From Harmothoe impar (taxonomy: Eukaryota; Annelida; Polychaeta; Phyllodocida; Polynoidae), in contig OX381705.1 in NCBI GenBank assembly GCA_947462335.1, positions 2,356,001-2,420,000 of the forward strand: a stretch of 64,000 nucleotides of DNA, written 5' to 3'. The notes beneath the pieces are model-generated. The model saw only the letters and a list, made by a program, of their open reading frames with translations. It had not been told where the DNA came from and made no database searches. Made by a program: the position numbers and the translations under genes. Shown in pieces: positions 60,070 through 64,000 of this stretch. Position 1 is the first letter of the stretch, and each line of letters starts with the position of its first letter.

Positions 60070-60245
60070 TCATAGTCTCCTTACCAATTTTCACTTGACC
60101 AGGCTGGCAGAGCCAACTAGTCTAGGTAATTATAACCACAAAGGCGGCTACTCAAGATCCAAGTAGACCTACTACTACGTGATTGTCTTTTTGGCCCCTC
60201 TGCCGCCTAGTTATTACATCCTCCAGTCTAGCTCGCCACACCCTT
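60070..60245 (+). repeat. dispersed repeat D, copy 2
   Basis: Partner of 57980-58160. Confidence 0.8.
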
Positions 60246-60254
60246 TGAGCAGCA

Positions 60255-60388
60255 CCATTGCCTCGGTAAAAGTGTAGGGTGTGTGCTTTCCACCTTCAGG
60301 CATCCATAGATTCGATCACCATCACCCCCCTTGAAATGACCTCAGCTGTTAATTAGGGCGTAAAGCAGCCCAACAACCAACCAAGTCC
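60255..60388 (+). mobile_element. SINE-like 3' fragment, copy 1
   Basis: CTCGGTAAAA, CCATAGATTCGATCACCATC (B-box-like), CCTTGAAATGACC, and AGGGCGTAAAGCAGCCCAAC running into ACCAACC repeats. It resembles the tails of SINEs common in marine invertebrates. Shared with 62972-63110. Confidence 0.6.
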
Positions 60389-61279
60389 CTGTCAAAAGAT
60401 GTGAATAACGCTGTAGTCTGCCCGTTTCTGTGATCCAATATGAACCCTTCCTAATAGCACCCCCACTGATGCATTGCATAAAAATAGCCCCCCTGACCTC
60501 ATTTCTTGAGCTATAAAAAACACAAACCCCTCATTTTAATCACAATATCATGGCAGTCAACATGAATGGAACCATTAGTGGAGAAAGATAAGAGTCTCTG
60601 TTTTCTGTAGCCTACAATATTATGGTGACATTCTTCATGTCAAAATGTAATAAATAAATATGAGTTGTTAAAACTTGTTACCATGGGGATGTTGGTAATT
60701 GTGTTCTTGAAGACGTATGTGAAATCCAGATGTATGTGCCTCTGCCCAATGATGTCCCTAGCCATTTTAAGTTAACCTGTTCTGTCTGAGTTAGAAGGGT
60801 GCCTAGGAGGGCTAGAGCTACAGAACCCCTAACTGCTGTGAAAGTGCCCCTCTCCTGCCTAGATCACAGAAATGGGAAATATGTTCAGTTGCATTCACCA
60901 TGATATTTCTGGATCTAGGCAGGATAGAAACTCCTGATCTTTTACAGATCTGAAAAGCTCTCATAGGGATCTATACTAATGGAACCAATATGTATTTTTT
61001 AACTCATTTTTCAAAAATTTATCAAACTCCCTACCTTAGCGCCCCTATAAATAGGGTTAAGTACCTGTCCGACCCCTCTACCACTGCTGCTGGAGGAGTA
61101 CCGAGAACTACCCTCTTTTTTAGAAAACTAAGTAAAAATTATCCTTCTTCATGTCCAGTTACATACAATGTCGATCAATTTGACACTGTAGCAGCCTGTC
61201 TCCATATCTGTATGCTGCATAAATGCACAATACACGGTTCTGCACGCACTTAAACCAAGGCTAACATGGTTGACCTATA
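60389..61279. other. gene-free stretch
   Basis: No supported gene. The open frame at 60990-61253 has no domain. Confidence 0.45.
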
Positions 61280-61329
61280 TAGATGTGATACTCTCGTTTT
61301 CGGGGCTAGTAGAAATTAGGCGTCTAATA

Positions 61330-61475
61330 CGGACGTTCTGGGTTCGAACCCTCACTAAGTTTTAGTCAAGACGTCTAGCCACGTCGCCTAAGGCAACGAA
61401 AGCGCGTCAAGGCGTTTACAGGGTTCGAACCCGTGAGCTGCTCCTTGGGGCTACAAAAAACGCTTAGACCTTGAA
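61330..61475. other. two tRNA-B-box-like palindromes
   Basis: GGGTTCGAACCC occurs at about 61340 and 61420, matching the B-box consensus GGTTCGANNCC. A short stem GGCGTTT/AAACGC encloses the second. No complete cloverleaf can be drawn, so I call neither a tRNA gene. Confidence 0.3.
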
Positions 61476-61919
61476 ATCCCATAGGGAAAAAATTTTGGGT
61501 TTTTGGACTTTAGGCCTTAATTTGAGGGTGATCCCGGGCTGATAGAAAAATAATTCTTGGACGAGCGGATAGCTCTGGATCTCTTTTATCTAAAACAGCG
61601 AAAAATTGATTATGGTTTCGCCGCAATTCATCCGACAGGGGGGTTATCAGCCCCCCCCTCTGCCAATCAAGGCAGTGAATCTAGACGACCGCGCAATCGC
61701 TCGCGGCCGTCGCGACGAACCGACTGAAGACCTCGGCATCTTAGTATGATTCGTGTGACCTACTTAGAGGCTCACACGGTGGGGGTGTGTCCGGCGTTCG
61801 GCGCGCTGATTGGCTACTGGTGGGAGGCGCTGTGCCGCGTCAAGAACTTCACCTATTTGGGACGGCTGTTAAAGGCGCACTGAGTTGAGGTGCACCTTTA
61901 AGCAAGAGCGCGATCTGGC

Positions 61920-62008
61920 CTAGTCTTGCGGACCCCTGTTTGGAGAGTGTAGCGGGCGGCTATGTCGCGCTCTCCAACCACAGTCTTAACAGTGGTCCGC
62001 AAGACTAG
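61920..62008. ncRNA. strong 89-nt hairpin, possible structured RNA
   Basis: Arms CTAGTCTTGCGGACC (61920-61934) and GGTCCGCAAGACTAG (61994-62008) pair perfectly. CTGTT/AACAG and TGGAGAG/CTCTCCA extend the stem, leaving an 11-nt bulge on one side and a GC-rich loop. A smaller hairpin (TAAAGGCGCAC against GTGCACCTTTA) lies just upstream. Transcription is unknown; a transposon terminus or fold-back remnant is equally possible. Confidence 0.4.
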
Positions 62009-62204
62009 AGTGCAAGACGCGTGCACACACAGACCGAACAGACACACACAGACCCACACACCCACACACCCCTATCAGTGAGGCGTCTAGCAGATTTGGG
62101 AGAGGTGACCAGGGAGGTACTCTCGGCTAGCGGCCACTAATTAGCTGCTTAGATAAGGCACAGAAACAAGGGTGATGACAGACTATGTGGTCAAGCAGCC
62201 AACA

Positions 62205-62440
62205 TGCCCTGACACTTGATAATGGGTGTGGACCACCAAATTCGACATGGCGACATGGCCATTTCTTATAATCGACAAACGACATGAGGCCTAATGACAA
62301 GTGACATGAGGCCCAAAAATCATAGTGACAGGCGACATGAGCAATTCTTAAAATCGACATGGGATATGAGCATTATTAAGTGACATTGACATGTGACATG
62401 GCCATTTTCTAAGATCGACATTCGACATGGGGACCCCCAT
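62205..62440 (+). repeat. CGACATG-rich degenerate repeat, right
   Basis: Reverse-complement partner of 56200-56378, with units around CGACATGTGACATGGCC and TCTTAAAATCGACATG. Confidence 0.75.
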
Positions 62441-62960
62441 CCAGAGCCCCTTGATAGATGACAGCTGTTGTGTGTAAGAAAAGCGTATGCCTCACAATCA
62501 AAGATGATAAAAGGCTTCATTAATTTGATGAAATTCTAAAATAGATATATTATTCATGTTCTGTGTTCCACAGAGGTAAATTAATTAAGCCTCAACTCTT
62601 TCTAGAAGCAGTAATACAAAAATGTATAACATGATAACGTTGTATCAAACATTTTCTTATATACTGGCTTCTGGTAGGAGTTGAATCATAAATAAAGTAC
62701 CTATGTGAAGCACATGACATGCATGTCATGCTTATTAAAGAATAACATCAATTCAATCAGGTATTCAAATATTTTGGGTTTGCAGGCACAGTTAGAAGGG
62801 GTAAGGTTAGTGGTGGTATCTGACCAGGATGTATCAGATTACTACAAACTGCCCCTGACCCCTTCCACCACCACCACTGGTCACCGGCTGTCTGGGGCTC
62901 CCGTGGTCAGTGGATAAATTCTATCCACTCTGAATCTGCTAGACGTCTCTCTGCTATGTA
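62441..62960. other. gene-free stretch
   Basis: The frame at 62705-62917 has no domain. No repeat copy in the window that I can see. Confidence 0.4.
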
Positions 62961-62971
62961 GTGTGGGATGT

Positions 62972-63110
62972 AAAAGAAACCCTTGTCTCGGTAAAAGGAC
63001 CATAGATTCGATCACCATCACCGCCCTTGAAATGACCATAGCTGTTAACTAAGGCGTAAAGCAACCCACACACCCACACACCCACACACCCACACATTTT
63101 TCTGTATGAG
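62972..63110 (+). mobile_element. SINE-like 3' fragment, copy 2, with (ACCCACAC)n tail
   Basis: Same blocks as 60255-60388: CTCGGTAAAAG, CCATAGATTCGATCACCATC, TTGAAATGACC and AAGGCGTAAAGCAACCCA, then ACCCACAC repeats at about 63067-63098. Confidence 0.65.
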
Positions 63111-63860
63111 CCTTCAGACCTGAAGCTGCTCAGTGTACGGGACTAGGTTTTGTCATAGGCCCTACGGACGCTACTCAAGGGGGAATAAGAGAGCTGTCTC
63201 ACCATGACATGGGCTGGCTGTAGTTTTTTATGTTTCGGTACCTACAACCAAACAGCCAGTACCCACCCCAGGGCTTCATGTCGCACGCGGGAAAAGTATA
63301 ACGGTGGCGCCAACTGTCGGAATAGCAGGTACACTACGTCAGTAGTTCTTTTGTTCTCCGCTGAGTGACTGGGCGAAATGTAGTCGGTAGCTCTATTTTC
63401 TGTGCACTGTTCTGTTCATTTTCTACACTTAACGCTTAAATAGACCGCGTGTTTGTACAAGCTAGCCGTTTTTATCAGTGCAAAAATTAAATAAGCATCG
63501 GATAGAACAATAAAAAAATGAGAAAGTAATCCAGCACTTAGTATAAGGCACCAGTTTTATCATGAGACACCGAAAGTCTGTTTTTTTTAAGGTGGATAAG
63601 ACAGTCGACTGAGAGCTCCAAAGTAACCAAAAACGTACCAGAGGGCGATCTATCTCAGAACGTACCCGACAGGGCAGGGGCCTTCTACACCCCGGCTCTG
63701 ATGAGCAAGCGAGGGCCTATTCCTCTTTTGAGGTGGGCCCAAAATTGAACAAAAGAATAAACTCAAAAAAAAGCCTTCAGATTGAAAGAGTTGTAGATAC
63801 TGATTTTAACGAAGAAGTCCCATTCATTAGTTTACAAATAGTCAGTGTAAGTACGCCCAT
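63111..63860. other. gene-free stretch with a PBS-like word
   Basis: TGGCGCCAACTGTCGG at about 63305 resembles a retroelement primer-binding site, but no LTR edge precedes it and no gag follows. Confidence 0.35.
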
Positions 63861-64000
63861 GTATAGGAGAGAGACCTTGCTTATTTCTTATAAAGTTGTA
63901 AGATAGTCACATCATGATGCACATCATCATAAACGCAATCATGATACATTTCATTGTAAGTAGACGAACCAGTAGACTCGCCTCTCTGCCCTCTAAAAGA
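63861..64000 (-). repeat. 140-bp inverted repeat, right arm (cut by window end)
   Basis: Exact reverse complement of 55545-55684. Probably continues beyond the window. Confidence 0.95.

Larger units (their letters stand above)
55526..64000. mobile_element. large interval bounded by identical inverted repeats
   Basis: 55545-55684 is the exact reverse complement of 63861-64000 (140 of 140 bases by my reading). The match runs to the window edge, so the arms may be longer. A second, diverged inverted pair lies inside (56200-56375 and 62205-62440). The interval has no credible coding frame. It may be a non-autonomous or decayed large DNA transposon, or an inverted duplication. Confidence 0.6.

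Noticed and set aside
61330..61475. tRNA genes on the GGGTTCGAACCC motifs
   Set aside because: B-box-like words are present, but no A box at the right distance and no complete acceptor and anticodon arms can be drawn.
63300..63330. Second LTR retrotransposon from TGGCGCCAACTGTCGG
   Set aside because: No LTR end (CA) abuts the word and no gag or pol frame follows.

Overview
The window looks like non-model metazoan DNA, most likely from a marine invertebrate. It has one split neurotransmitter-receptor gene with introns of 3 to 7 kb, a Ty3/gypsy-type LTR retrotransposon, many short inverted-repeat elements, SINE-like tails and several minisatellites. The first 8 kb is rich in TAGGCCT-type words, which I associate with echinoderm, hemichordate and similar genomes. 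That is an impression only; the phylum cannot be fixed from this sequence.

Layout. 1-8100 is gene-free: 58-bp, 44-bp and G-rich minisatellites and two short inverted-repeat elements. 8261-14971 is a retrotransposon on the minus strand with one LTR (14194-14971), a primer-binding site, an intact gag frame and an intact protease/RT/RNase H frame. The element breaks off before integrase, so the integrase core and the 3' LTR are missing. 15026-28600 is gene-free and repeat-dense: a PIF/Harbinger-like MITE with TTA duplications, a 946-bp inverted-repeat element carrying 16 copies of a TGACGTACATGATCGG motif, a 58-bp satellite inside a 967-bp duplication, and dispersed repeat pairs.

28640-47765 holds the only host gene I can support: a Cys-loop (nicotinic acetylcholine type) receptor subunit on the minus strand. 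Four exons were placed by splice sites, matching codon phases and family sequence: 47721-47765 (45 bp), 40163-40272 (110 bp), 34277-34821 (545 bp) and 30557-31140 (584 bp). Together they encode about 427 residues, from the loop D region to the stop. The signal peptide and first extracellular exons are not found and probably lie beyond the window. The subunit lacks the vicinal cysteines and the loop A tyrosine, so it is a non-alpha subunit. Its last codons and its stop lie inside a 1.9-kb minisatellite of about 43-bp units, about 35 of which carry a perfect CCATATATGG (CArG/SRF-type) site. The introns contain a 753-bp fold-back element with TTAA flanks and three other MITE-like elements.

47766-64000 has no supported gene. 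It contains an old tandem duplication (about 49.5-51.5 kb against 52.1-54.8 kb) that includes a pair of CTCF-like motifs, and a compact array of CCAAT, E2F-like, CACGTG and ETS-like sites at 55053-55338. From about 55.5 kb to the window end, an interval of at least 8.4 kb is bounded by 140-bp inverted repeats that are identical base for base. This interval carries CTG arrays, fold-backs, a nested TA-flanked element, SINE-like tails and a strong 89-nt hairpin.

All of this is read by eye. Repeat family names rest on terminal sequences and target-site duplications, not on database searches.
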